Counted from the first letter of the stretch, positions 1 to 8,367 are shown. The stretch: 31,365 nt of DNA from JAFGJQ01 sp964586145 (GCA_964586145.1 CAZPHH010000057.1:1-31365); one strand, 5' to 3'. Numbers and translations: made by a program. The notes: a model not told the origin generated them from the letters alone.

Positions 1-1280
1 CGTCGTCGCCACCGCCGGCGACGTTCGCGGGAGCCGACCGTGGTCCCGGCGTCCAGTGCGGTCAGGGCCTCTTCCGCGGTCGCGAAGCGATCTTCCGGAC
101 GCTTGGCCATCAGACGCAGGGCCAGGCTGGCCAGCGCGGGGTCCGCCCCGCGGTCCCGCGTGCGCGGATGGGCCGGCTCGTCGTGCAGAATCCGGTGGAT
201 GATGCCGGTGGGCGTGGCGTCGCGGAACGGCGTCCGACCGGTCAGCATTTCGTACAGAACCACACCGGCGGAGTAGAGGTCGGCGCGACGGTCAATGGCC
301 TCGTCCCCGCGCGCCTGCTCCGGGCTCATGTACTCCGGCGTGCCCAGGGCCCTGGCCTCCAGCGTGAGCCGCGTCTGCGAAACCACCATCCGGGCCAGGC
401 CGAAATCCGCGATTTTCAGGGTGGCCGGGGCCGGGTTCGTCCGATCGACGCCGGTCTGTCCCGCCCCGAAGTCCAACAGCAGGTTGGAGGACTTGATGTC
501 GCGGTGCACCAGCCCCGCGCCATGGGCGGCGGCCAGCCCGCGGAGAAGCTGGCGAAACAAGGTGCGAATCGTGTCCGTCGGGAGTGCGGCCCTGTGGACA
601 GGCGGTCGGGCAACCGCGTCCTGCGAAGCGGGGCCGGGCGCGATCGAGCCGCGCGCCAGGGACTCGCATGCGCAAGCCGTTTCGTCCGAGGGATCACGGA
701 CCGAATCATCCACCGCCCGCCGCAGCACCTCCGCCAGCGTCGGTCCCTCGATGTACTCCATGGCCAGGTAGTGTACGCCCCGCTCCTGCCCGACGGCGTG
801 AATGTCCACGATATTCGGGTGCCTCAGGCCGGCGGCCGCCTTCGCCTCGCGTGTGAAGCGGGCCAGGGCCACCGGGTCGTCGCCCAGGTCCGGGCGGAGG
901 ATCTTGAGGGCCACCCGGCGATTCAGGCTTTCTTCGTGGGCGAGCAGGACGATGCCCATACCGCCCCGGCCGAGCAGTGCGCTGATCTTGTACGGCCCGA
1001 GTTCGGCGGGAAACCGCGGATCCGAGGACACACGGAGGACGCCCTGGCGGATCAGACCGTGGAGGGTTCCGCTCCCGTCAAAAACGCTCCGCACCAGGCT
1101 CAGGTGCAGGCGCAGCTCGTCCGCCAGCTCCGGATGGGCAGCCAGGAAGTCCGCCTGCGACTCCGCCTGCCCGCAGGCGCGGCGCTCGAGGTACTCGTGC
1201 AGCAGCTTCCCGACGGCCGCGTCCTGTGACGCGGACGGGTCGGCCGACCCTGCAGCCCGACTGTGACGATCCCGTTCCAT
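1..1280 (-). CDS. Ser/Thr protein kinase, Hanks type (C-terminus beyond window)
   Basis: Eukaryote-type protein kinase that would transfer phosphate from ATP to Ser/Thr of partner proteins. The reverse strand is open from the ATG at 1280 to the window edge (about 426 codons), so the C-terminus is missing. An N-terminal segment of about 95 residues precedes the kinase domain. Visible motifs: glycine loop GRGGMG (104-109), catalytic Lys in VALKIL (K126), HRDIKSSN (H259, D261), DFG (292-294) and GTPEYMSPEQ. A stretch of about 45 residues (190-235) is inserted before the catalytic loop. The last visible residues are Arg/Trp-rich, which in this family often precedes a membrane helix (inference). 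GGGGAAAGG lies just before the ATG. TATACT at 1334-1329 is a possible -10. The activity is clear from motifs; the substrate is unknown. Confidence 0.93.
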   Translation of the reverse strand, partial: MERDRHSRAAGSADPSASQDAAVGKLLHEYLERRACGQAESQADFLAAHPELADELRLHLSLVRSVFDGSGTLHGLIRQGVLRVSSDPRFPAELGPYKISALLGRGGMGIVLLAHEESLNRRVALKILRPDLGDDPVALARFTREAKAAAGLRHPNIVDIHAVGQERGVHYLAMEYIEGPTLAEVLRRAVDDSVRDPSDETACACESLARGSIAPGPASQDAVARPPVHRAALPTDTIRTLFRQLLRGLAAAHGAGLVHRDIKSSNLLLDFGAGQTGVDRTNPAPATLKIADFGLARMVVSQTRLTLEARALGTPEYMSPEQARGDEAIDRRADLYSAGVVLYEMLTGRTPFRDATPTGIIHRILHDEPAHPRTRDRGADPALASLALRLMAKRPEDRFATAEEALTALDAGTTVGSRERRRRWRR

Positions 1281-2010
1281 GCCTTTCCCCGAGTCGGCTT
1301 CCGCCGACCGTCCCGAGCGTGCGCCGTCAGTATACACGACTCCGGGCAGAACACGCATCCGGGCGCGGATGGCCGAGTCGTCGGCGAAGGCACACACCTC
1401 CCCGAGGCGGCCGGAGGGCCGGCGTGGAGGATTCGCCCCCCGGAACCCACCACCGCGCATCCGATCGCCCGCGAAAACAGCGCTGCGTGCGCGTCACGTG
1501 CGCCGCGCGGCCGCCATTGCACGCAAACATGCGCTTGCGCACCCAAACATCGGCGCATGGACGGGAACACCTGTGTTCCAGTCGTTGGATTGGGCCGTCC
1601 CGCGCAGGCACCGCTCGCGTTCCTGCTTCGACGTGCTGCAATCCGGCGCGGTTCACGGAATATCGCAGAGAAATCAGGCGACCGCCGTATTGGCTCAGGC
1701 GCTGTGGACTTATAGAATGATGCGACAGGCGCAGGGACGACGAACGCGCAGCGGCACACCGAATACGCAGGAACGAAACTCAAGCTCGCCGAGCCGCTGA
1801 ACCGACACTCATAGGAACGCTCGCACCCACAGACGAAGCGACCTGCCGCGGTCGCTCACCCGGAAACGCAATCCCGCAGGAGAGTCTTGCGAAACCCCGG
1901 CACCGCCTGCCACGGCGTGCCCCAACCCCGGCCGACGTCAGGAGCGCCGGCCGCCGCCGAAAACACACCGAACCACCACACACCTGCTTAGTGCAAAGGA
2001 GACGCACGCC
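1281..2010. other. Divergent intergenic region, no gene seen
   Basis: About 730 bp separate the kinase from the divergent beta-helix gene. Open frames here lack recognisable domains and are low-complexity Arg/Pro/Ala translations. It contains a candidate promoter for the rightward gene (1690-1718), a -10-like TATACT for the kinase on the minus strand (1334-1329), and a hairpin at 1899-1921 (GGCAC-c-GCC paired with GGC-GTGCC, 6-nt loop, one bulged C) in the putative long leader of the rightward gene. I recognise no riboswitch. Confidence 0.5.
1690..1718 (+). promoter_or_regulatory. Candidate sigma-70-type promoter for the beta-helix gene
   Basis: TTGGCT (1690-1695), 17-bp spacer, TAGAAT (1713-1718). 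Transcription would start near 1725, giving a leader of about 285 nt before the ATG at 2011. The -10 matches the consensus at five of six positions. The call rests on pattern alone. Confidence 0.4.
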
Positions 2011-3753
2011 ATGACACCGCACGGAAGGACCACGCTCTCTGCCCGAATTCTCGCCGCCCTGACAATCACTCCCGTATTGGTCGGCATCACAGCCCACGCG
2101 TCGGAATGGATCGCGCCGATCGGCATCCCGTATCCCGAGTTCGGCATCGTCGAAACGGTGGAGTCCGTATACGGCGCCGAGGATTACTACACCCACTTTG
2201 TTCAGAACGACCATCCGGCGGCCACCGACACGAGCAATCCGTATGGCACGCCGAGCAGGCCGCGCCGTACCGTACCGTCCAGTCTGCCCGCAGGCAGCGT
2301 GGTGTACGTGAACGGCGGCAGCTACTCCACCGGCAGCATGTGCACGATCACGGGCAACGGAACCGCCGACGCCCCGGTGTTCCTCCGAGGCAACCGGCAG
2401 AACATGCCCGTCCTCCCGCTGGAGACGGCCTTCAAGGGCACGTACTTCATCGTCGAAGGACTGGACTTCAACGGGCCGACCGCCCAGGCCAACGTGCTTG
2501 GCCCGTCCCACCACCTCGCCATTCGCCACTGCGAGGTCCGAAACGCGGACGGAAACGGCGCCGGCTTCTGCGCGGTGGGAAGCTGGGACTCCGCAGACCC
2601 CACGCTGGTGACGGACATCGTGTTCTATGACAACTACATCCACGACCTGGGCGACCTGGACACCACCAGCGATCAGGACCATCACGGCTTCGTGATCGGC
2701 CATCACGCCAATCGCATCTGGGTCGTGGACAACGAAATCAGCTACACCAGCGGCTCCGGACTTCAGGTGAACTCCGGCTTCCTGGACGAGACGGGGGATC
2801 GACCGGCCCACCACGTGTACATCGGGCGAAACCACGTTCATCACGTCCGGCAGTCCGGCCTGACCTCCAAGAAGGCCCGCGACGTCATCTTCTCGCAGAA
2901 CGTGGTGCATGACGTCATCACGACCCCCTGGTCCACCAGCAAGGGGCTGGCGTATCAGTATGGACCGTACAACGTCTGGTTCCTCTTCAACCACGTGTAC
3001 AACTGCACGTGGGGCGTGAACGGCCCCGGGAACACGGGCGGACCGGGCGGGACCGTGTACCTCATCGGCAACGTCATTCACGACTGCGAATGGGGCATGC
3101 TGTTCTGGGACCACGACCAGACGGTGAGAGTGCTCGCCAACACCATTACGAACGTGGGGGCCGGCGTGTCCTACCAGAACGGGCCGGGCATCCACCTGCG
3201 GAACAACATCCTGGCGGATGTGGGCGGCGGACCGCACCTGCGCGTGCTCGGCAGCAGCGGCACCACCGCCGCGAATTCCACGTCGTCGCACGACCTGTTC
3301 CACCCGTCCGCCGGCTCGATCGGCATCGAGTGGGGTTCGGTGTGCTACCTCACCGTCGCCGACTTCCAGGCCGGCACGGGCAAGGGCGCGGGGAACGTCG
3401 AGGCCGACCCGCGCTTCCTCAACGGTGTCGGTGGGAACTACCGCCTCCAGGCTACCAGTCCGGCCGTGGACGACGGCATCATGCTCGGCGCCTACACGAC
3501 CTACCGGACGCGGTACGGCCAGACCATTCAGGTCGATTTTGACGGCGTTCCCCGGCCGGCCGGTGCCGCCCACGACCTGGGCAGCTTTGAACTGCTGCAA
3601 CTGTCGGCCGCGGACTTCCCTGGGATGGCGGCCTGCCTGACCGGCCCCGATGCGGACGCCACGGCGGACTGCGAATCGTATGACCTCCACCGCGACGGCG
3701 CCGTGGACCTGGCGGACTACGCCGTCTTCCAGGCGTCCGTGATGGCGCCCTGA
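2011..3753 (+). CDS. Secreted right-handed beta-helix protein with dockerin-like tail
   Basis: 580 residues. AAGGAG ends 9 nt before the ATG. A signal peptide with a hydrophobic core (about residues 12-28) ends at a plausible AHA/S cleavage site, so export is expected. The body (about 70-500) has repeated short Asn/Gly/His-rich turns such as NHVHHV, QNVVHDV and GNVIHDC, typical of parallel beta-helix (pectate-lyase-like) repeats. These folds bind or cleave polysaccharide, but no specific catalytic residues can be assigned. The last 36 residues contain an EF-hand/dockerin-like loop (DLHRDGAVDLADYAVFQ), a C-terminal module common on secreted planctomycete proteins. A hairpin follows the stop codon. 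Substrate unknown. Confidence 0.9.
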   Translation: MTPHGRTTLSARILAALTITPVLVGITAHASEWIAPIGIPYPEFGIVETVESVYGAEDYYTHFVQNDHPAATDTSNPYGTPSRPRRTVPSSLPAGSVVYVNGGSYSTGSMCTITGNGTADAPVFLRGNRQNMPVLPLETAFKGTYFIVEGLDFNGPTAQANVLGPSHHLAIRHCEVRNADGNGAGFCAVGSWDSADPTLVTDIVFYDNYIHDLGDLDTTSDQDHHGFVIGHHANRIWVVDNEISYTSGSGLQVNSGFLDETGDRPAHHVYIGRNHVHHVRQSGLTSKKARDVIFSQNVVHDVITTPWSTSKGLAYQYGPYNVWFLFNHVYNCTWGVNGPGNTGGPGGTVYLIGNVIHDCEWGMLFWDHDQTVRVLANTITNVGAGVSYQNGPGIHLRNNILADVGGGPHLRVLGSSGTTAANSTSSHDLFHPSAGSIGIEWGSVCYLTVADFQAGTGKGAGNVEADPRFLNGVGGNYRLQATSPAVDDGIMLGAYTTYRTRYGQTIQVDFDGVPRPAGAAHDLGSFELLQLSAADFPGMAACLTGPDADATADCESYDLHRDGAVDLADYAVFQASVMAP

Positions 3754-3759
3754 CGAACA

Positions 3760-3783
3760 GGCGGGCCGTTGTGCGGCCTAGCC
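3760..3783 (+). terminator. Hairpin just after the beta-helix gene, no U-tract
   Basis: GGCCG (3764-3768) pairs with CGGCC (3774-3778), and outer GGC (3760-3762) with GCC (3781-3783). It begins 6 nt after the stop codon. No T-run follows, so it may be a 3'-end stabiliser or an atypical terminator. Confidence 0.4.
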
Positions 3784-3860
3784 CCCGTGTTCGCTGGTCG
3801 GGTTCCGGCGATCCAGTTGCTCCCGTTCCCAAAGCGGGACACCGGGGAATGCGAATAGAG

Positions 3861-3889
3861 GTTTCTCTCGCGTGCGCACGGACGGTGCG
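3861..3889 (+). repeat. 29-bp direct repeat, copy 1
   Basis: Starts GTTTCTCTCGCG and ends CGCACGGACGGTGCG. The second copy is at 3923-3951. Each copy contains a CGCAC/GTGCG inverted repeat with a 5-nt loop, so both could form hairpins or bind a protein. Confidence 0.6.
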
Positions 3890-3922
3890 GTGCTGCCGCC
3901 GCGGACCACCGGTACGAGCATC

Positions 3923-3951
3923 GTTTCCCTCTCGCGCGCACGGACGGTGCG
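3923..3951 (+). repeat. 29-bp direct repeat, copy 2
   Basis: Starts GTTTCCCTCTCG and ends CGCACGGACGGTGCG. It differs from copy 1 at only a few positions, all in the 5' half. Copies start 62 bp apart. Confidence 0.6.
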
Positions 3952-4407
3952 CCCTGACATCGGGCCGTGAAGAACGGCTTTGCGCCTCCTGCGAGCGCAA
4001 AGAGAATTTCGCAATGTCACAATTCTGTCATTGATTTTGCCCCGCAGCCGGCCTTTGATGCTTCTGTATCGGGCCGGTGCCATCCGGACGCAGCGGACGC
4101 TGCCGATCGGAACACGCACCCTTGTGTGAATGATTCCATTGACCGGGCACGGAGAGCATGGGCTCCTTGGGACGCGTGTGCATCGCGCGCCGCGTTTGTG
4201 GCCGGACAGGGCGATCACACCGCAACGAAGTCCGTCCGCAAGATGACAGACGGACGGGCCTGCGTAGAGGGCCCATGTTCCGGGTCATTCCGGGAAGCTC
4301 GGCGAAGCGTTGGGGGGGGCGATGGCCCTCCGCGGCGCCGGACGGCGAGCCGGGCGATGCGTGAGAGGGATCTTGTGAGGGTTTTGGACAAACAGGAGAA
4401 GAAAGTC

Positions 4408-5757
4408 ATGAGGAACACAGTGGGAGAAGAGTGGGTGTGTCGGAGGCGTTCCGTCGTTCCGTTCGTTGGCGTGTGCCTGTTCCTGGGCATCGGGATGATG
4501 CTCGCAGGTTGCCAGGCGGGCGTGGGCGGGGCAGGGGGCGGAGCAGGGGGAGGGGGGGACCCAGAGCCCGAATGCGTGGTCGCCGCCGACTGCGGAGCGG
4601 GCCAAGTCTGCCAGGACAATGAGTGCGTCGTCGTGCCGCCGGAGTGCACCATCGACGCGGACTGCGCCGCCGGCGAGGTGTGCGACATCGGCTCGTGCGT
4701 GCCGGCCTCGCCGGAGTGCATCATCGATGCCGATTGCGCTGCCGGCGAGGTGTGCGACAACGGGTCGTGCGTGCCGGCCTCGCCAGAATGCACCATCGAT
4801 GCCGATTGCGCCGCCGGCGAGATCTGTGACGGCGGCGCCTGCGTGCCCGCCTCCGTGGGGCCGCAGCTGTTCATTACGAGCTTTGCGGCGCCCTTCAAGG
4901 TGACGAGCTATGCGAATCCCGACGCCGTGAACGGCAACATCGCGCCGGACACGAACCTGCAGGGCGCCAACACCCTGCTCACCGGGCCGTCCGACGTGGT
5001 CGTGAACGCCGCCGGGCAGCTTGTCGTCAGCAACTTCGCGGCCAATTCCATCACCACGTACGACAACGCGACGCAGACCAACGGAAACATCACACCGTCC
5101 GGCAACGTCGTGGGGGCGAACACCACGCTGAGCGGTCCCGCGTCACTTGCCTACAACGCGGCGGCCGACCTGTTGTTCGTGGCCAACTTCACCGGTGATC
5201 AGATCCTGGTCTTCGAGGCCACGACCGAAACGACGTTCAACGGCAACATCGCGCCGATTCGAACCGTTTTCACGCCCGTGACGCTCGACAACCCGACGGG
5301 CATCAACTTCGGGGCCAACGACGATCTGTACGTGGCCAACAGCGTCGCCAACAACGTGCTGGTCTATGCCAATGCCAGCAACCTGAACGGAAACGTGGCG
5401 CCGACCCGGACCGTCACCAGCCCCGCGTTCACGTCGGTGTTCGACGTGTTCGTTGACGCGAACGACAATCTCTACGTGCTGAACACCACGGGCACGGTGG
5501 CCATCTTCCGGAACGCGGCCACCCTGAACGGCCCGCGAGCCCCGGACTTCACGCTGACGCTCCAGCCGCCGGTCGGCGTGCTGACCGCCATCGTGGTGGA
5601 CTCGAACGACACCGGGTACATCGTGGACAGCACGCTCAACGCGGTCTACACCTACTTCAACGTCAGCACACGGAACGGCACGTTTGCCCCGGACGCCCTG
5701 ATCCAGGGGGCCAGCACGCAACTGACGCAGCCGATCCGCCTGTTCCTGCTCGAGTAG
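4408..5757 (+). CDS. Lipoprotein with Cys-rich repeats and NHL/propeller-like domain
   Basis: 449 residues. Start at ATG 4408 because GGAG lies 9 nt upstream and a classical lipoprotein signal follows immediately: hydrophobic stretch then LAG-C with lipidated Cys35. Next come a Gly-rich linker (36-50), about four Cys-rich repeats (56-148) with the pattern C-x5-DC-x5-(V/I)C-x4-C, and a C-terminal half (about 150-449) of repeated segments such as GPSDVVVNAAGQLVVSN that resemble NHL/SMP-30-type beta-propeller blades. Propellers of this type usually mediate binding; no enzyme motif is visible. It should be anchored to a membrane facing the periplasm or cell exterior. The linker DNA is a run of G-tracts (4524-4558) and three repeats are recent 72-bp duplications. 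Ligand unknown. Confidence 0.85.
   Translation: MRNTVGEEWVCRRRSVVPFVGVCLFLGIGMMLAGCQAGVGGAGGGAGGGGDPEPECVVAADCGAGQVCQDNECVVVPPECTIDADCAAGEVCDIGSCVPASPECIIDADCAAGEVCDNGSCVPASPECTIDADCAAGEICDGGACVPASVGPQLFITSFAAPFKVTSYANPDAVNGNIAPDTNLQGANTLLTGPSDVVVNAAGQLVVSNFAANSITTYDNATQTNGNITPSGNVVGANTTLSGPASLAYNAAADLLFVANFTGDQILVFEATTETTFNGNIAPIRTVFTPVTLDNPTGINFGANDDLYVANSVANNVLVYANASNLNGNVAPTRTVTSPAFTSVFDVFVDANDNLYVLNTTGTVAIFRNAATLNGPRAPDFTLTLQPPVGVLTAIVVDSNDTGYIVDSTLNAVYTYFNVSTRNGTFAPDALIQGASTQLTQPIRLFLLE
4642..4857 (+). repeat. Three tandem 72-bp coding repeats
   Basis: Units 4642-4713, 4714-4785 and 4786-4857 each encode 24 residues beginning EC(T/I)IDADCAAGE. They are close to identical at the DNA level, which indicates recent in-frame duplication. 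A more diverged unit precedes them. Confidence 0.85.
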
Positions 5758-5800
5758 CGGAGGCGAAGGACCTGGCGGCACCGGCCGCGCGACACGCCGC

Positions 5801-5832
5801 AGGGCTCGGGAGGCTTCGGTCTTCCGGGCCCT
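5801..5832 (+). terminator. Strong 14-bp stem with UUCG tetraloop, no U-tract
   Basis: AGGGCTCGGGAGGC (5801-5814) pairs with GTCTTCCGGGCCCT (5819-5832) around a C(UUCG)G tetraloop; three pairs are G-U. On the minus strand those become A-C mismatches, so the structure belongs to the rightward transcript of the lipoprotein gene. It sits in the convergent gap before the methyltransferase stop. No T-run follows. Confidence 0.6.
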
Positions 5833-5912
5833 GCTTCTGCGCGGATCGGTTCCATCGGCCAGGGGTTCCGTCCCCCGCTCGATTCGCGAACAGGATCGCC
5901 GTCCGAACGGTG

Positions 5913-6788
5913 TCAATCCGCTACCGGCCGCTTGCACGCCGGCACGGCCCGGAGACGTTTGCGGGTGATGGCCACCGCCTCGCGTGACACGTCGCAGCCG
6001 AGATACCGGCGGCCGAGGCGCTTGGCCACGGCCAGGGTCGTGCCGCTGCCGCAGAAGAAGTCGGCCACCCGGTGGCCGGGGTCGGTGCTGGTCCGGATGA
6101 TCCGTTCCAGCAAGGCCTCGGGCTTCTGGGCCGGATAGCCGGTGCGCTCGGCGGACACGGTAGATAGAAACGGGATGTCCCACACGTCGGTGCAGGCGGG
6201 GCCGTCCGGGTGGAAGTACAGCCGACCCTTCCGTGTGTTCTTGTACGGCCGCCCGGCCTCGTCGTAGAGCAGTCCGTCGGTGCGGAAGGTCCCGTTGCGC
6301 TGGACGTGAAAGACGTGCTGACCGGCCTGCTTCGCGTACAGGAGCAGGGTGTCGTGCTTGCGGGCAAACCAGCGGTCGCTGCGGCCCCCGGTGCGGTACG
6401 ACCAGATGATCTCGTTCAGGAAGTTCTCGGGGCCGAAAACCTCGTCCGCCAGGCACCTGGCGTAATGAACGGTTCGCCAGTCGAGGTGCAGGTACAGGCT
6501 GCCGTGTCGGGCCAGCAGCCGGCGGGCCTGTTCCAGACGCGGCCGCAGGAAGGCCAGGTGCTCGCGGAAGCCGCCGGGCCAGCGGTCGTCAAAAACGACG
6601 CCGGCCTGCGTCGCCTGCACGCGCTGTGTCATGAACGGCGGATCCATGTAAATGAGATCGCAGGACTCGTCATCCTGCGACCTCATCACGTTCAGGGCAT
6701 CTCCCAGGCACACCCTGCCCCGCTTGGCACACGGCGTTCGGTGGGTGACGCCGCGTGCTTCGCTCTCCGGCCTCGTTTTTCGGGTCAA
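5913..6788 (-). CDS. Solitary DNA methyltransferase (N4-cytosine/N6-adenine, beta class)
   Basis: 291 residues. Transfers methyl from SAM to an exocyclic amino group of A or C in DNA. Catalytic motif IV is DPPF (49-52, in DLIYMDPPF) and the SAM-binding motif I is FFCGSGTT (244-251). Motif IV before motif I is the beta-class order. The likely start is TTG 6788, whose TTGA overlaps the regulator's TGA stop by 4 nt, with AGGA just upstream. The next ATG would begin after the conserved LGDALN segment and is too late. No restriction endonuclease is adjacent, so it looks like an orphan methylase. Target sequence cannot be read. Confidence 0.9.
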   Translation of the reverse strand: MTRKTRPESEARGVTHRTPCAKRGRVCLGDALNVMRSQDDESCDLIYMDPPFMTQRVQATQAGVVFDDRWPGGFREHLAFLRPRLEQARRLLARHGSLYLHLDWRTVHYARCLADEVFGPENFLNEIIWSYRTGGRSDRWFARKHDTLLLYAKQAGQHVFHVQRNGTFRTDGLLYDEAGRPYKNTRKGRLYFHPDGPACTDVWDIPFLSTVSAERTGYPAQKPEALLERIIRTSTDPGHRVADFFCGSGTTLAVAKRLGRRYLGCDVSREAVAITRKRLRAVPACKRPVAD

Positions 6789-8227
6789 AGATCCTCGCGC
6801 GGATGAATACCGAGCGCCTCCATGCGCCGGTACAGCCGGCTGCGCGAGACGCCCATCGCCCGTGCCGCCCGACTGCGCTGACCCCCGGCACGTCGCAGCG
6901 CCGACAGGATCGCCCGGCGTTCCACAGAGGCTAACACGTCATCCAGCGGAAGGTCCAGCTTCTTGTCGCCTTCGAAAATCTCCACGGTCTCCCCGCGAAC
7001 CAGGTTCGGCAGGTCCTCCACCTTCAACTCCGGCCCCGAGCCCACGGCAATGGCCGACTCGATCGCGTTCCGCAGCTCGCGGACGTTGCCCGGCCAGTCG
7101 TACTCCAGCAGGGCAGGCCAGATCAGCGGATGAATGCTCTTCACCTGCCGCAGGCTCTGCCGGTTGAACTCGCTCACGAAGTGCTCCACCAGGAAGGGAA
7201 TGTCCTCTTTCCGCTCGCGCAGGGTGGGCGCTTCGATGGTGATCACGCTGAGGAGGTAGTAGAGATCGCGGCGCAGCCAGCCGCTGGCCACCGCGTCCGA
7301 AACGCCCTGCGGCGTGCTCGCGATGACCCGCACGTTGACCGGGTACTCCTCCGTGCTGCCGGACGGGCGGACCCGGCCGTCCTGGAGCGCCCGGGCCAGC
7401 TTGGCCTGGGTGTCGACGGGCATCTCCGTCAGCTCGTCGAGAAACAGGGTCCCGCCCGCGGCCGCCCGGAGCAGTCCCTGGAACTCCATGTTCGGCTGCG
7501 GACCGCTGCCCTTGGCGTAGCCGAACAGCTCGGCCTCAAGCTGGTCCTTCGACAGGGCCGAGCAGTTCAGCGGGACAAACCGCCCCTCCTTCTGCAGCCC
7601 GTTGTGGTGAATCGTTCGGGCAATCAACTCCTTGCCCGTTCCCGGCTGACCGCAGATCAGCACCGCACTGCTGTTGTTGCAGGCGGCCCGGATCTTCTCA
7701 AAAACGGTGTTCATGGTCTTGCTGTGCGAAATGATGTTCGAGAAGCCGTACCGCTCCTGAATGTCCGCACGCAAGCGGGAAACTTCCTCGCGCAGGTTCT
7801 CCGTGACGGTCCGGAGTTCCGCCTCGGTCTGCTTGGTCTCGGTCACGTCCCGCATGACCGCCAGGACAGCCCCGGTTTCTCCACCGTTCTTGAGGTTGGT
7901 GTAATGCGTCTCCACCCAGGCGAAGGTCCCGTCCTTGCGTCGCAGCCGCAACCGCTGCCGGGCCGACGGCACTTCCCCGCGGAAGACCCGCAACCCCGGA
8001 CACAACTTGGTGGGCAACGAACGCCCCTGCTCGTCCGCGCACTCCAGCAGTGTGTTGCAGTCGCATTGCGACCCGATCACCTCGTTCCGGCTGTACCCGG
8101 TGATACGCTCACAGGCCGCGTTGAACACCAGGAACCGCCGAGCCGCGTCCATCACGAAAATGCCATCCATCGTGTGTTCGAGTAACGCTTCCAGGGAGAA
8201 CGTTCCGGTATCGCGGGTTGAAGTCAT
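6785..8227 (-). CDS. PAS-AAA+-Fis regulator, sigma-54 activator family, GAFTGA motif lost
   Basis: 480 residues. A PAS sensor domain with PAC (about 12-128) carries Cys at 55, 57, 63 and 76. A coiled-coil linker (about 130-160) leads to an AAA+ domain with Walker A GQPGTGKE (193-200), Walker B GGTLFLDE (258-265), R-finger region LRRDLYYLL and the YDWPGNVREL block. A Fis-type helix-turn-helix (about 437-475) ends the protein. The loop that contacts sigma-54 (GAFTGA in the family) reads GSGPQP at 240-245, so normal sigma-54 activation is doubtful. AGAGAGG precedes the ATG. It is transcribed from a clear promoter (8396-8368) and translationally coupled to the methyltransferase. Confidence 0.92.
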   Translation of the reverse strand: MTSTRDTGTFSLEALLEHTMDGIFVMDAARRFLVFNAACERITGYSRNEVIGSQCDCNTLLECADEQGRSLPTKLCPGLRVFRGEVPSARQRLRLRRKDGTFAWVETHYTNLKNGGETGAVLAVMRDVTETKQTEAELRTVTENLREEVSRLRADIQERYGFSNIISHSKTMNTVFEKIRAACNNSSAVLICGQPGTGKELIARTIHHNGLQKEGRFVPLNCSALSKDQLEAELFGYAKGSGPQPNMEFQGLLRAAAGGTLFLDELTEMPVDTQAKLARALQDGRVRPSGSTEEYPVNVRVIASTPQGVSDAVASGWLRRDLYYLLSVITIEAPTLRERKEDIPFLVEHFVSEFNRQSLRQVKSIHPLIWPALLEYDWPGNVRELRNAIESAIAVGSGPELKVEDLPNLVRGETVEIFEGDKKLDLPLDDVLASVERRAILSALRRAGGQRSRAARAMGVSRSRLYRRMEALGIHPREDL

Positions 8228-8367
8228 ACTGCGCCTCTCTTCATTCTCATTGAACTCTCACCCCAGCCCGAATGGGCCTCACTCACCTCGCCAGGATTGG
8301 GTGTCCTCCGACATCCTGTCGTGCGCCCCGCGCCAAGGGCCGAGAACTTTCAATCAGTTCTGTCCAA

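Larger units (their letters stand above)
3754..4407. other. Intergenic region with a pair of 29-bp direct repeats
   Basis: About 650 bp with no supportable gene. An upstream in-frame extension of the next gene exists from about 3967 but has no recognisable sequence, and the ATG at 4408 has the good ribosome site. The region holds the post-gene hairpin and two imperfect 29-bp direct repeats, annotated separately. TTGATT (4031-4036) and TTTGAT (4054-4059), 17 bp apart, are a weak promoter candidate for the lipoprotein gene. Confidence 0.5.

Noticed and set aside
168..1229. Long plus-strand open frame opposite the kinase
   Set aside because: Antisense of a clear kinase; no domain, and composition typical of a GC-rich shadow frame.
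1780..3690. 636-codon minus-strand frame opposite the beta-helix gene
   Set aside because: The opposite strand has a signal peptide, ribosome site and family repeats; this frame has none.
3967..4407. 147-codon N-terminal extension of the lipoprotein gene
   Set aside because: It would bury the lipoprotein signal; the ATG at 4408 has a good ribosome site and begins a normal leader.
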